Part shown: one piece after another, positions 1 to 11,095 of the stretch | Position numbering within the stretch: the first letter of the stretch is position 1 | Layout: every line of letters starts with the position of its first letter | DNA from: Schizophyllum amplum | Taxonomy: Eukaryota; Basidiomycota; Agaricomycetes; Agaricales; Schizophyllaceae | Reading direction: 5' to 3' | Length of the DNA: 64,000 nt | Assembly (NCBI GenBank): GCA_007026445.1 | Contig: VDMD01000001.1 | Location: 1,798,001-1,862,000, forward strand | Made by a program: the position numbers and the translations under genes | The notes under the pieces: generated by a model | Databases searched by the model: none | What the model saw: only the letters and a program-made list of their open reading frames with translations | Told to the model about the DNA's origin: nothing

Positions 1-892
1 GGGAATGCACCCGTCGTATTCCACCCGTTCGAGGAGGTCCGTGCTGTTCAGAGCTTGCACGCGTGCGGTATGCTGACTTGGAGCAACCTTCAGAGTAGGA
101 CCGCGTACACTCAGAGCGAGCTGTTGCCTGTCTCCGGCTTCGTCTCCCAACTGGCACCCACCTCGGGCGTCTCTGGTCCATCCACTAGCGCTGCTTCATC
201 TGCCTCAGATCCTTCGGCGCCTTCATCCAGCGCAGCTGTGTTCGTCCCAGAGACTTCTGCGCCCACCTCCTCCCCTACACCTCAGAGTCAGTCCCTGGGC
301 GCGCCGCCGACCTTTGTCCAGACCCGAAGCCGCGGAGGGCCACCACATATATGCCCTGTCTGCGAGAAACACTTCACAAGGTGCGTCACTGAAGGCGGCT
401 TGCATGAGATGTCATCGTTCCGTCATCTTACGCACCTGCAGACCCAGCACGCTCGCCACGCATATGAACATTCACACGGGCACTACACGTACGTGCTGAA
501 GGCCCCTGGTCTGTGAGGTTCTTGGTGCTGATCTTCGCCTTTTTTATGTAGCATACGCCTGCGGCTTTCGAGGATGTAACGCTCGCTTCAACGCCCGCTC
601 GAACGCTACGCGACACCGCTATCTTCACGGTTCGACCTTCGCGCAAGAACAGGCCGCCGCGGAAGCGAAAGCTAAACGCGGAGTAGGGCCAGTGTTCGTG
701 GAGCCGGTTATCATGGGCGAGAGCGAGGCGGCGGAGTCGAGCAGGGCGGCGGACCTCAGCAAGACGAAGGCCTCAAGCTCTCGGAATAGGGCGGAGGTGC
801 GCTGGATGCCGGTCAATCAGGCGAAAAGGGAGCGCATCTCCTATACCCTCGACGAAAACCCACCGGGCACAGGGGGTGCTTCCCGCGCGTAG
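1..892 (+). CDS. C2H2 zinc-finger protein, 5' partial
   Basis: The frame is open from the first base, so the true start lies to the left of the window. Exons are read as <1..380, 442..488 and 552..892, with introns 381..441 and 489..551, ending at TAG 890-892. The visible N-terminal part is Ser/Thr/Pro/Ala-rich and probably disordered. Two adjacent C2H2 fingers follow. The first starts CPVCEKHF in exon 1 and its His pair (HMNIH) is completed after intron 1. The second (CGFRGC then HRYLH) is in exon 3. Spacing is C-x2-C-x12-H-x3-H and C-x4-C-x12-H-x3-H, joined by a TGTTPY-type linker, which is classic for DNA-binding fingers. The tail is charged and Ala-rich. A role as a nuclear transcription regulator is inferred; the target is unknown. 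Confidence 0.8.
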
Positions 893-1418
893 CGAGTAGA
901 CAGGGCGGTTGTCCCACCAGCACGATTACGGACGATACCCAGGATAGGCTATATCGTGTTTTATGGATATGGGGGAGTCACTGTCGCGCTTTATGGATGT
1001 CTGGAAGTTTGAACATTGCGTCGAATCTTGTTGTCCTTTGTAAGTACGCAGTGACTGTTTCAATTTCGATAATGCCTCGATTGTGCGTTCACTTATGTGT
1101 ATGATTCAGCGAACTTGGCAAGTCGAAGGACTCTGACTTACCGTGCGGCATGCGCAAGTTTTCACGCAATTGCAACTCAAGATCAACGCAAGACGGTAGT
1201 TGGTGGCGCTGGCCGAGCCACGTGGAATGTCCGTCTAGCATAGTCCACGGATGCGACGGCTTAAACTTCGACTGGAACTCAACTCGTACATAACTCGTTC
1301 ATGTAGCAATCTTCGTGCTCGTGATCAACACCTCTCTTCGAGCCCGCATAAGTACACGGGATTGCGCAGTCGTATTTTTTGTATACAGTCTCCGAGTAGT
1401 CAAAGGTACCGAGATAGA
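893..1418. other. Intergenic, convergent 3' ends
   Basis: These 526 bases lie between the stop of the zinc-finger gene and the stop of the minus-strand acyltransferase. They should hold the two 3' UTRs. I see no coding pattern, repeat or RNA gene; the small ORF at 1251-1478 overlaps the acyltransferase end and has no family features. Confidence 0.5.
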
Positions 1419-2767
1419 TCACAGGACGCTCGGCTCAGGCCATTGAAAGTCTATCTTCCCCTCCAAGCCCGCTGCTGACCATAAAGCCGCCACCGCAGAG
1501 AACGGCAAACCAGAATCAACAGGCTGTCCCGTAGCCAGTGCTGGCCTCACCAGCATTGGCAGAGTCGCGAGTAAGACGGTGGCCGCCCACAGGCGCCCGA
1601 CCGCCCACGTCGCTGCGTTCTCCTTCATCCCAGCCTTCTTGGCCAGCGCGATGACCCCGTCCTCGAACGTGATGGCAATTGCTTGCAGCATGAAGAAGGG
1701 CACGGAGTCCCCGACGGTGACATCGATCTGCCGGTCGCCCCAGGTGTGCGTGAGGCCGGAGGCGAGGAAGCCGACGTAGAGCTGGATATACGACGACGCG
1801 TTGGTACCACGTTGTACGCCAAGAAGGTGCACGACGGCCTTCCCCGTAGAGGCGACGTACTGCGGTCGGGTAAGCATTGTGAAGGAGCGTAGAGGAACTA
1901 TACGCACACGACGCATGAGTTGATGCCAGACACGGCTGAGTGGGTCCTTAGCGACCGCATTGCGAGGATAGAGGTCTTTGGGCTTACCCCCACACCTTCC
2001 TCAATGTGTACGTCTCTAGGAGGTCGCCCCACATCGGCGGCCAGTCGCGCGGCTCCGAGCCGCAGGCGACCGCGATGACAGAGATTATACTGTAGCTCAT
2101 TTGTGAGTTCGCCCAGAAGTGGCAGACGGTTATGGCGACAGTGATGCACTGGAACAGGAGGCCCTGGGAGGATATGGGCAGTCTCTCGCCAGCACGGTAG
2201 GAAGTAATAGGGTTCTGGGCGAAGTATGTGCCGGCAAGGTCGGTCACAAAGAAGAAAAAGACGGCGTCGCGCAGACGGGCGAGCGCGAATTCCTTCCCAG
2301 AGCGGTAGTGGGGCATTTGGGGAAGATGAGGTATCTGCATGCATATGGCAAGTCAGTCTCTGCAGTCTAGACTGGTATGGAGAACGCACAGCTGTTGTCC
2401 ACCCAATGCCGCGGTTCGAGAACAGCAGGCACGTCGCCCACCAAAGCCGCTTGCCAAACGGCTTGTCCTTTGCGAGCTGCATGTCCTCCCTATGCCGCGT
2501 CCCATCATGGAGCGGGTCCACAAGAAAGTAGAAGTGCAGCGCCGTGAACGCCGACCAGCCAAATCCGATGCTCGCGCCTTGGTAGTCGATGGCGGGGTTG
2601 CCGAGTGTTAGGGTCGTGACCGCGCGTATGGATATATACAGCTGCGCCGCGAATACGAGGATGCGAACAGCGAGTGGGGGGCGTGTAGCCACAACGAATG
2701 GAATTGGCACGAGCATGCATAGCGCCGAGGCGAAGAAAGAGGAAGGATCGTGGATGCGGTCGGTCAT
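1419..2767 (-). CDS. Wax synthase / MBOAT-like membrane acyltransferase
   Basis: Exons are 2390..2767, 1988..2334 and 1419..1935 (introns of 55 and 52 bp); the sum is 1242 nt, 413 aa. Several hydrophobic segments indicate a polytopic membrane protein. Across the second splice the protein reads KVWGRVWHQLMRR, the W-G-R-x-W-H-Q-x-x-R signature of fungal wax-synthase-domain proteins. A later F-L-x-S-G-L-x-H segment (about 60 aa further on) carries the conserved His expected for acyl transfer. RGIG in the first third also fits the family. Such proteins acylate alcohols, and in basidiomycetes several sit in terpenoid gene clusters. No terpene synthase or P450 is nearby here, so the substrate is unknown. 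The start at 2767 is the first Met before the first membrane segment. Confidence 0.8.
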
Positions 2768-3526
2768 GTTAGCGGGGCGCGCTGCGAGTTGGCTTTGGGC
2801 AAGAGATGCATTTGCTCATCCCCTGCGCATGATATAGGCATCTCGGCCGCCGATTCTGATCATGTGTATGAGAAATCCTGGCCGCACGCAGAGTCAAAAC
2901 CAGAAGGCCGTCCCCCACTTCGTCCGATGATGAATGAATGCTGAGAAGTTGCGTGCGCAGTGTTGAACAGGCTGGTGGGTGCCGAGAACAATCCCTGTGC
3001 TCCCACGGCAGTATAGACAGAGCCTCCATTCACGCGAGGGGATGTCGACGTAGGGGACAAGGCGAATCGGACGCGACAGTGACTCTGGGCGTCGATCACG
3101 GTCCGCAAAGCATCAACAGTGATCAACACAGAAACATTCAAACAACGCCAATGATTAATGATCATCAGATCATCATACGGACCCATGCATTGCGCAGTCT
3201 GCAGCCTGCAGGATCCTGCTGAGATACAGTCAACCAACATACAAATGTGAGAGTTCGACGCCACGGACGTCTCTACGGAATTCGTATGGGGCATTCATGC
3301 ACATGCATCCAGAAGAAGGTATATTGTTTGCTGTAAGTATGGTCGATTCGGAGACGTATATTCTGTCGCTTGTCTCTAGGACAGTATTACTTACTACCAA
3401 GAAGGTGTGTCGATACACTATAAGTACATGTATGGGGTCTGTAGGTATTAATGAGTCAAAGGCATTGAGACAATGGAGGCTCTCACCTGCTCAACCGCGT
3501 ATGATAGCTATTCAAGAAAGGAGCGT
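2768..3526. other. Intergenic, nothing recognised
   Basis: About 760 bases upstream of the acyltransferase. Short ORFs on both strands (for example 2860-3294 minus and 3297-3530 plus) lack splice-consistent extension, family motifs or good composition. The stretch probably holds the acyltransferase promoter and the 3' end of the next minus-strand gene. Confidence 0.4.
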
Positions 3527-4149
3527 CTAAGATGTGCCCGTGGCAAGCTGTCTATACTTTCGGGGTTTTGCGCAGCTTCTGCGCGCAAGAGCGGACCTTC
3601 TGAAGGGCCAGATCCTGAAAATTGTGAGCCAAGGACGATAGTGATGAAGGAGACGAGCACTGACGATGACCAAAGCTGAGAAGCGCTTCATCTTCCGCAA
3701 GCTTCCGGAGGGTGCACGCTTCTGACCAAGCGCTTCCTGGAGCTCTGCAGCATATGTGACCCAAGGGTCTTCGTCAAGGAACAGCTGTGCAAAGGATGGA
3801 TGTCAGCATTGAGGTTGCCCATGGACAGCGATGAAGGCTCACCATCGTTTGCATGAGGAAATCATCGTCATTATTCTGCGTCTGCTGAGGTGCCGACTTC
3901 TGTAGAAGGCACAATAAGTGTTGAGCCATAGCTAGAGTCCATGCCACGCACCATTGTGATCTCGGCAGAGAGCGGGAACTGCCCGCGAGGGTCATTCGCC
4001 GGGACACGGACGCAACGGCGTCGACGGGATGCGCGCTTGTGACGAAACTTGTCTTCGGGAGGTCCGCAGCCGTTCTGCGACAAAACGAGCGTGATGGAGG
4101 GGTAGTACGGGGCACGAGGGGGGAAGGCGGGGGTGGATCGGGCGAGCAT
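3527..4149 (-). CDS. Small basic protein of unknown function, three exons
   Basis: Not a family I recognise. Two good splice pairs join three frames in phase: exon 1 3952..4149, intron 3885..3951 (donor ATG|GTGCGT), exon 2 3843..3884, intron 3785..3842 (donor ATG|GTGAGC), exon 3 3527..3784, giving 165 aa. An in-frame Met at 4185 would add 12 aa. The middle reads as an acidic/hydrophobic patch (NNDDDFLMQTMLFLDEDPW) followed by an amphipathic stretch; the C-terminus is Arg/Lys-rich with a short hydrophobic run. A TTAAAA-like element lies on the minus strand near 4235, upstream of the start. The matching phases of both introns are the main support. It could still be a chance assembly. Confidence 0.4.
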
Positions 4150-4185
4150 CAAGGAGAGATAGCGAGAGCGAGACACGGACAGCAA

Positions 4186-6637
4186 GGTGACAGGAAGAAA
4201 GAAAACGAAAGTTGGTCCGATCTAGCTCCCACGCTGCTTTTAAGCAGTGAATTCCACCTGCAGACTACGACGGCGACAGGACGGCTTTCCGGCGGACTAC
4301 GACTTGCGCTTTCGACCATCGTCCTTGGCAACGGCGCTAAACAAAATCGTCCAAAGGGCCGTACCTCATCGAAAGATCCAACTAGTGTATGAGGAATGAT
4401 CCTTGCAAGCCCTTCGTCAAAGCCCTCAACAGCTCGAGGGTCGGCGATAAATCTTCGCCGCGACCGTGTTGCTGGGTGGTCGTGGTTCGAGGCCCATATG
4501 CGAATCGCAATCGCTCCTCTCATGGCGTCGATGTCGACCGGTCTTCGATGGTAGACAACACAAGCACTTGATCAACGGCGACCGTGCATTCGAATGGCTT
4601 GCCCCCGTCGCTCCCACTTGGTGACAGGCGAAATCATCGGTGCTCGTCCGGAAGCGCTGCGCCTGCATTGTCCTTCCCCCACGCACGACGAAAGAAGCCC
4701 CGGACCAAATTTGCTCCCCCTACGCGGAGCGGGACCGAAGGAGCAGATGTGACTCAACGCGTCTGTCACAGTCACGAGTGAGTCAATAGCGCACACCTAG
4801 AGCACTGCGCTTGTCACTCACCACCATGGAATGTTAGCTGTGAAAACTTGTCCGCGTCCAGCAAACAAGATGCCTACGCGTTGGAATAGGAAACGCGAAA
4901 GCGATTGTGACCTTCAGAAGCAAGATCAAGGCTCCAAGCAAGGACAAAGCGAAGGCCAGCAAGTCGCGAAGGCGCAAGCCCAGTTCAGGCCTTTCAGGTG
5001 CAAGCTAGGGAGGCCGCAAGCATTCTGAGACTGTATGGATGTTCTCAGGCTTGTGGGGAGTGTCTTCTACGTGCCTGCCGGCTGCACGGACTCGATGCAA
5101 GGAAGCGAAGATCACAGCTGCTTCAGCGCTTCTAGGATTGCGAAGAGCTTCTGCATTGCTCGTGAGTATCAAGATATTGGGTTGACGGGGACGCCGCGCA
5201 CCTCTGGCCTGTTGCATGGCAATTCTTCCACAAGCGTCAAAATCGGGTGTCCTACCCCCCGCTTGCTAGCCCTCGCATGGTTGGCGCAGGCGCCTGTCTC
5301 TTCACAAGAGGGCAAGAATTGGCTGGACGGCTTCTCGAAATGGTGTTCGTCTCTCGTTGGGCACTGAACTTGATGACCACGCAGATCGCGTTGTGAGTCG
5401 GAGGATATCGAGCTGTTCTGCCTGATTTACCCAATGCTCCCACAGATGCTGGCAGCGTCAGACGGTCGGAGAATCCTACTACAGCATGCTGTATGTCGCC
5501 GTAAAAGAGGTGCGTCGTCCAGTCGTGTGTTGTGGGGGTCGACACAACAGAATTGAGAAGACAACTGGCCCGTGACGATAGGAGGCGACATCGGAGCTGC
5601 CATCTGCGCAAGCACGGAGCTAGGTACTTGCGATGCACGGGAGTCGAGGGACATGGCGGCAAAATTCAGAAGAGCGAAGATGACAGTCAAGAACGGGAAA
5701 TACGCATTTGCAACGAGGTGACCGTCCGGTCCGTCGAGAAAAATCGGGCTTTGCCGACCGTAAGTATCGAATCCTGGCGCCTCCCTCTGCCAGTGCCATA
5801 GTTCTTTCGACGCATTCAGCTGTTCTGGGCATTCTCCAGTCCGATAGCCCATAATCCTCTATATTTTATGGCAATTCTAGCTTCCAGGGGATATTCAATC
5901 CACCTCACACGTCAAGCTTTCAAGGCTCATCCGACGATGCTGCCATACTGAATCCGGACGCAATTGAGGCCTCTTTTGTCTTGTCGCTGCTCCCGACGTG
6001 CCAAAAAAAAGGATCTTCGAAGGCATCGAAGCGAGCGCCGCCTAGGCTGTCCTCGGTGGCTGCTTGAAGAATAGACACTGACATTACCAGAAGTCTTCAA
6101 CCAAGGTCGACGTCGTCGGTTCGATCATTATGTATATAAAGGTGACGCCGGACTCCGTCTAGTGCTCCACCATCGTCAGCGACGAACCCCCGCCACTGTG
6201 CGTAAATTCTTCTTTCTTGCGCCGATACTGAGAGGGTCAGTAGTTGCAAAATTTCAGCCACAGAACGCGTTCTTGCGCACTCAATCAAAGTTGTACTTAC
6301 CCGCAGCCCCGCCTCGTCTCTCTCTCTCTCTCTCTCGTGATCAGTCTCCTCGACTGACATGACAGCCCGCTCTTGCAGATCCTTCACAGAACAGAGTCCG
6401 ATGCGTCAAGGGGTCTCACAGTGACTCAGTGAGCTGAAGGATGCCACTGGCTGCTTTATGCTTGCGAGCGCTCTGGACAGCGACTCACGTACCGAACTCG
6501 TGCGCGTGTAGTTCTACCGGCTGCGACAATTTACATTGCTAATCCAGAGCATCTTCAGCGACCATGTCACAGTCGAAAGCTTTGCTCTACCTTGACACGG
6601 CCACAGATTACACGGAATGCCACCCTGTAGACTCCGT
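4186..6637. other. Gene-poor 2.4 kb, one weak minus-strand candidate
   Basis: No recognised gene. The best candidate is a minus-strand frame starting at 5852 and open to 5427. Its first 70 residues contain one hydrophobic stretch (ANAYFPFLTVIFALLNF) before a possible donor near 5625. Downstream frames (to about 5250) look partly coding, but I could not find one consistent splice path. An AT-rich TATA-like run at 5861-5870 lies only about 15 bp upstream of that Met, too close for a normal promoter, so the true start may be elsewhere. The rest (4186-5000 and 5900-6637) shows no coding pattern apart from a TC microsatellite. Confidence 0.3.
6317..6336. repeat. (TC)10 microsatellite
   Basis: A run of ten TC dinucleotides, with no link to a recognised gene. 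In a minus-strand frame it would encode an Arg-Glu repeat, but that frame has no other support. Confidence 0.9.
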
Positions 6638-7273
6638 TTACAACGCAGGTGCAAGCCCGAGATTCTGCGACAAGCTCACAAGTCTTGCTTTCAACCGCCT
6701 GACGTCGTCCGCCGTTGGGCGCACATCTATAGTTGCACTTCCCCCCGCTGCTCCGGACGTCAAACGCGCTAGCTGATCTTCCAACAGCTCCATTTTGCGC
6801 TTCTCCAGCAATTCCTCGTCCCCCACCAGCTCCTCCTCGTCATCCATCTCGAGGTGCTCCAACGCGTGCGCTTCCGCTTCCAGGTCGCGCGGGGCGATGT
6901 CCGTCAGGCGAATGTGTGCGAGTTGTCGAGATATATCGCGCACTTCACTGAGTGCTGCTTCTTGTTCAGCGCTGGCCGCTTGGGACGAAAGGAACAAGAG
7001 CAGCGCGGACGCGAAGCCACGTAGGAGGCCGAGCTCCATTCCCAGAGGCGCGCCTACTTCGGCGAACCCGGAGTCGAAGCCTTCTTGCAGCGCTGATTCC
7101 TTCCCTGCGGTTATTCCCTCACGGTAGCCCGCCTGGTTTATGTTGGTAAGCGTCCGTCAACTCCTGAGTGACGGAAGACTCACGTTCGTGAATTCAGTTG
7201 AGATTTTGGCCCATTCTGCATCACGCGTCGTGTGAGAGTCGGCAACATCGTCCCATGGCGAGTCTGCGTCCAT
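6638..7273 (-). CDS. YAE1: YAE1-family protein (Fe-S cluster delivery adaptor)
   Basis: Exons are 7184..7273 and 6638..7132 (51-bp intron), 194 aa. The start MDADSPWDDV is followed by EWAKISTEFTN and, after the splice, AGYREGITAGKESALQEGF and LGMELGLLRG. These are the repeated G-x3-G steps (deca-GX3 motif) that define the Yae1/Lto1 N-terminal domain. In yeast, Yae1 and Lto1 form a complex that links the CIA targeting machinery to the ABC protein Rli1/ABCE1 for Fe-S cluster insertion, in the cytosol. The C-terminal half is acidic then helical and less conserved. The gene is divergent from the RraA-like gene, with 194 bp between the two starts. The gene name follows the yeast protein; Lto1 shares the same motif but is usually shorter. 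Confidence 0.9.
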
Positions 7274-7467
7274 GATAGGGTGAGTGTATCCGGTCAAGTT
7301 GAAGCCAGATCGTCCACGATCTCTGTCATCTTATCTTATCTTCGTCCGAGATCGGCTCAGGTGTGTCCCACGGCAAAACCCGAAAAGTCGAACGTGATTG
7401 TGCCATTGTGGTCGTTGTCGGTGTTCCGCCTCCGACCAGCCTCCGACGCGTTTCTTACGACGCGCTC
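7274..7467. promoter_or_regulatory. Shared promoter between YAE1 and RraA-like genes
   Basis: The two divergent start codons are 194 bp apart, so both promoters must lie here or overlap the first exons. At 7329-7342 two TTATC units lie back to back, which are GATAA sites on the minus strand and possible targets of fungal GATA factors (nitrogen or iron regulation). No TATA box was seen. The regulatory role is inferred from position only. Confidence 0.4.
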
Positions 7468-8250
7468 ATGAACCCTACAGCTTCCCGCATGTCATCCGCA
7501 TTTCAGGCTATGTCTACAACATCCCATTGCTCTCGTCTTTCCGAACTCAGCACCTGCGAAATCAGCGATGCTCTGATCAAACTGGGCGTCCCACACGGAG
7601 GCCTGTTGCCAGACATCCACATCGTTGCCCCCTCGCAAGAGACCAAAGTATGCGCGCCCGCATGTACGGTAAAAATGGTCATGGGCTCCAATACCTCTGC
7701 GCCCAAGCTCTCCGGCCACTTCGTTGATCAAGCGCCCGCGGGTTCGGTCATCGTCATCGATGCACCGTTGGGTAAGTAAACTCATCCAGGAGCTATTATC
7801 TTGGCTGACGGCGTCGCAGAGGCGAAGAATGCTGTCTGGGGCGGGCTCATGAGTGCGGGTGCTCAGGCGCGGGGCGCCGTGGGCGTCGTGATCTCTGGAC
7901 GCTGTCGCGACCTCGCTGAGCATCGCGCACTCGGATTCCCCGTCTTCGCACGGGGCCACTCAACGCTCGGCCAGTCTCCCTTTACGCGACCGTCGGAGGT
8001 CAACGTGCCGGTATATATAAAGCCGGTCTCGAATCTTACCGGTAGCGAGGACACATTTCCAGCAGCTCTTGTAACCCCTGGCGATTGGGTCGTAGGTGAC
8101 GAGGATGGAGTTGTGTGCGTACCACGAGATATGGAGGAAGAAGTGGTCGTGAAAGCTTTGAAGGGAAGGGAGGTAGATGATAGGTGCATGCAGGATATCA
8201 AGGCAGGTAGAGGTGTGCAAGCGTCCTTCAAGCTGCACAGAGGGAAGTGA
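7468..8250 (+). CDS. RraA-like / HMG aldolase-fold protein
   Basis: Exons 7468..7771 and 7820..8250 (48-bp intron) give 244 aa. In-frame Mets at 7489 and 7510 are alternative starts. The fold signature is present: STCEISDALIKLG at the N-terminus, the conserved glycine-rich WGGLMSAGAQARGAVGVV block, then SGRCRDLAEH and FPVFARG, the G-x-R-D-x-x-E/H and P-V-F-A-R-G motifs of the RraA family. The Arg and Asp of the GRCRD motif are the substrate- and metal-binding positions in class II 4-hydroxy-4-methyl-2-oxoglutarate aldolases. A GDWVVGDEDGVVCVP block follows. Family members are metal-dependent pyruvate aldolases or oxaloacetate decarboxylases. RNase E inhibition is specific to bacteria and should not be assumed here. 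Probably cytosolic. Confidence 0.9.
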
Positions 8251-8351
8251 ATAGCCTATGTACGAGTGGTTCTGAAAACAAATAACAATATTCCGCGATG
8301 TATGAGCGTCCTATAACTGCAGCTCGTACGTAGGTTATGTGCACAAAGCTG

Positions 8352-11095
8352 TCATCGAGCCCTTGCCTTCGAGCCTTGAGCCAATGTCTTTCTCTTAGTA
8401 TCTTCTCTACCAGTCGACCGACTGGACTGCCGCTGTGCGTTAAGTATTGCTCCGCGAGATAGACACCAGTCTATGTGCTGATTCAAGCCGTCGTTGTCAG
8501 TCTGCAGCGTCTTGCTGCATATCGGACAGTCGTGTTCCTCGGGAGGGGTTTGGGGCGAAGGTGACCTCTTCATTGTCTTCGCTTTCGTTGTCGAGGCCGA
8601 CGATGGCGGCTTGTTGACAGGAAGGTCGTTTCCCCTCGACAAAGAAGATGAGGACGACGGCTTGTCGAATGATGATGGTGGACGAACGGCATCGTCGCGG
8701 ACGGGATCGTCTCCGTCAACACCGAAGTCCGCCGCGCACACCCCTGCGCTGTCGTCGTGTTGACTGAGCTCCGGCTCCTGCTCCTCCTCCTCCTCCTCGT
8801 GGAAGCCCGGCATGGCCTCGTCGACGTCGTCGATCATAATAGGTGACGATGCCGCCTTGCCAGGTTCGTTGGCGAGTTTCCTGCGCTTGTTGGGCGACTG
8901 ATTCGTCGCCTCAAAGAACTGCGGATGGTGAGCTACATACAGGGGAGTAAATAAAGAGCACAATTTCACCCGTTTGATACCACCTGTGGGCTCCGCTGCA
9001 CGCAAGTCCTTGAGCTTCGTCACGCGCAACCCGATCAAGCGAATCTTGAGAGGCCATTCGGGCGTGAGGAGTTCCTTTCCCGTCTTCGCACCGGTCAGCC
9101 GTTGCAATGGTCGAAGCGACAGATAACCTACAGCATACAGATCCTCTTTGTTCGTGATCCACCTATCAAACGACTTGGCGCGAGTGAAGACTGTACAGAG
9201 AACGTTGAGCAGCAGGGACAGCGGCCATGTCAGGAGACTTACCTTGGTAGGTGTCGAGCTTGAACTTCAATGTGACCGTACGACCTGCCCACCCTGTCGT
9301 CTTCATATCGTCCTCCAGCTCTGCAGCGACCTCATCGAGCTTGAGTAGAATCTTGTCCCTCTCGGCTAGAGGATTAAACGTTCTGTACATCTGTGAGCTC
9401 GCTAGCAAGAGCTGCTTTTGCGACACATACCGCTCCGCCCCGATGCTTTTTCGCTCCTCCCGCTCTGGCGGTCGAACAGCATTCGAGGCGATGCCCAGAA
9501 ACGTTCGCAAGAGGAACCGCGCCCCAAATTGCTTATCCATGAGATAAACTGTTGCACGATGCGTATAAATGTCACCGCAGGTCTGAAGATACCTCCTTCA
9601 GGGAAGAACCAACGCATGTAGCTTGTCATCACGTACCTTGATGCCGATTGAGTCCAATAGCCGTTCATTCACTCTGCCTACTCCTGGTATTCTCCGGATA
9701 GATAAATCGCGCATAAAGGCAACGATACTCTGGCGGTCAAAAGGTAGATAAAATTGACCGTTGGGCTTATTCTGAAAAGAGGAGTGGTAAGAGCGGTATA
9801 TCAGTACGCGAATGTTATTAAACTACCTTGTCCGAACAAATCTGGTGTACGAAAAAGCACGTTAGACGGGACGGTTACAGCGTATTGGGACAGCCAAACC
9901 TTGGCCAGCATCTGCATGATCGAGTCAACATGATGAAAAATATTCGAAGAAGAAGATGCACCTTATTTGGAGCTATACCGGCACTGACAGTGAGGTTGCT
10001 TTCCTTGTGAACTACGCGGCGCATCTCAGACACGCAATCTTCCGGTCTCATGTTATGTTCGTGGCAATATTTGGTGATACTGTGCGACATGAGTCGTGTG
10101 AAGGGACGGTGACGAGACAGAACACGTACTTAACATATCCTTCATCGCATCCGGCGGGGCACATCGTGGCGTCATATCTGCGAAATATGTCCATGACTTG
10201 CTTGGACTTCTCAGTGTATCTTGCGAAATTGATCTTGACCACTATTAGTTCGGGGCAAAGCTTTTTGGCGATGAAAGCTGGATATTCGACGTTCATAGCT
10301 GAGAGAGAGCAGCTACCGAGTACCTACTGGGCATTCCGCTTCTCACGCCAAACTTGCGCGCTTCGTAGCTGGCAGTCGTCAACACGCCCATGCCCACCTT
10401 TGAGAAACATCAGTTCGCAACTATCAAGATGCGGCCAGGATGCAGCGTCATGTACGTACGCCAAAAGCTTTCCCGCGGAGGTCGGGTTCGTAGAGCATTT
10501 CGACATTCTGAAAGACGGTGAGACGTCTGGAACAGGCGGTGCTGAGAACTCACAGCAAAAAATGCGTCCATGTCAACGTGTACTATATACTGCGTTAAGT
10601 CTCGTTCACTCTCCAATTCGGCGAGCTGCACGCCAAGATTGAGCATGGTCCACGAAAAGGTATACTGGCACGTACCAGATGATCGACGGTGGCCTCCACG
10701 GCGGCTGCGAACGCAGTAACTGAATAGTCTTTCTTGAGAGCGTGATAACAAGCCACTCTTACCTATGTCGACACCATTCAGCGCGTCATCACGCAGGGTA
10801 AGAATTCTCTCAATACGTTGCGTAAGATCTTTGTCCTTCTTCTTCTCGTTCTGTATTGGGTTTAGATGTTAAGTGGCATGTCTGGTTTCTCGTCTTACGT
10901 CGTAAAACTTGGATCCCTTGGAGGCGTCTGCGATGATACGGTTGATCTCTGTCTGATCCTTCGCTAGCCTGGAGGCTCTTTTCTGAGGCAGGGTGCTTCG
11001 CCATGCAGCCCATCTTCAACGCACCCTGCTTTCCCTGTGGATGGACCGGCCAGCCGTTTCACAAGGCTGTCTGTTTCCTGACTTGATGGCTGCAT
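8352..11095 (-). CDS. POLK: DNA polymerase kappa (Y-family translesion polymerase)
   Basis: Sixteen exons join in phase: 11025..11095, 10899..10968, 10763..10850, 10676..10719, 10554..10625, 10460..10507, 10328..10397, 10130..10277, 9962..10079, 9900..9911, 9827..9841, 9637..9771, 9431..9582, 9243..9382, 8970..9190, 8352..8918, giving 656 aa. The N-terminus has the kappa-specific helix (KDQTEINRIIADASKGSKFY). The palm reads YIVHVDMDAFFA (metal-binding Asp and steric-gate region). GMGVLTTASYEARKFG, the D-E catalytic region before NITKYCHEHN, SAGIAPNKMLAK and the helix-hairpin-helix IRRIPGVGRVNERLL follow in order. The little finger has RKSIGAERTF. Near the C-terminus CPICSKTL...HIDWC is a UBZ4 ubiquitin-binding finger. 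It bypasses minor-groove adducts in the nucleus. Two micro-exons of 12 and 15 nt are unusual. Confidence 0.95.

Noticed and set aside
4484..4500. B-box-like GGTTCGAGGCC
   Set aside because: No A box or cloverleaf pairing upstream; one isolated B-box match is expected by chance.
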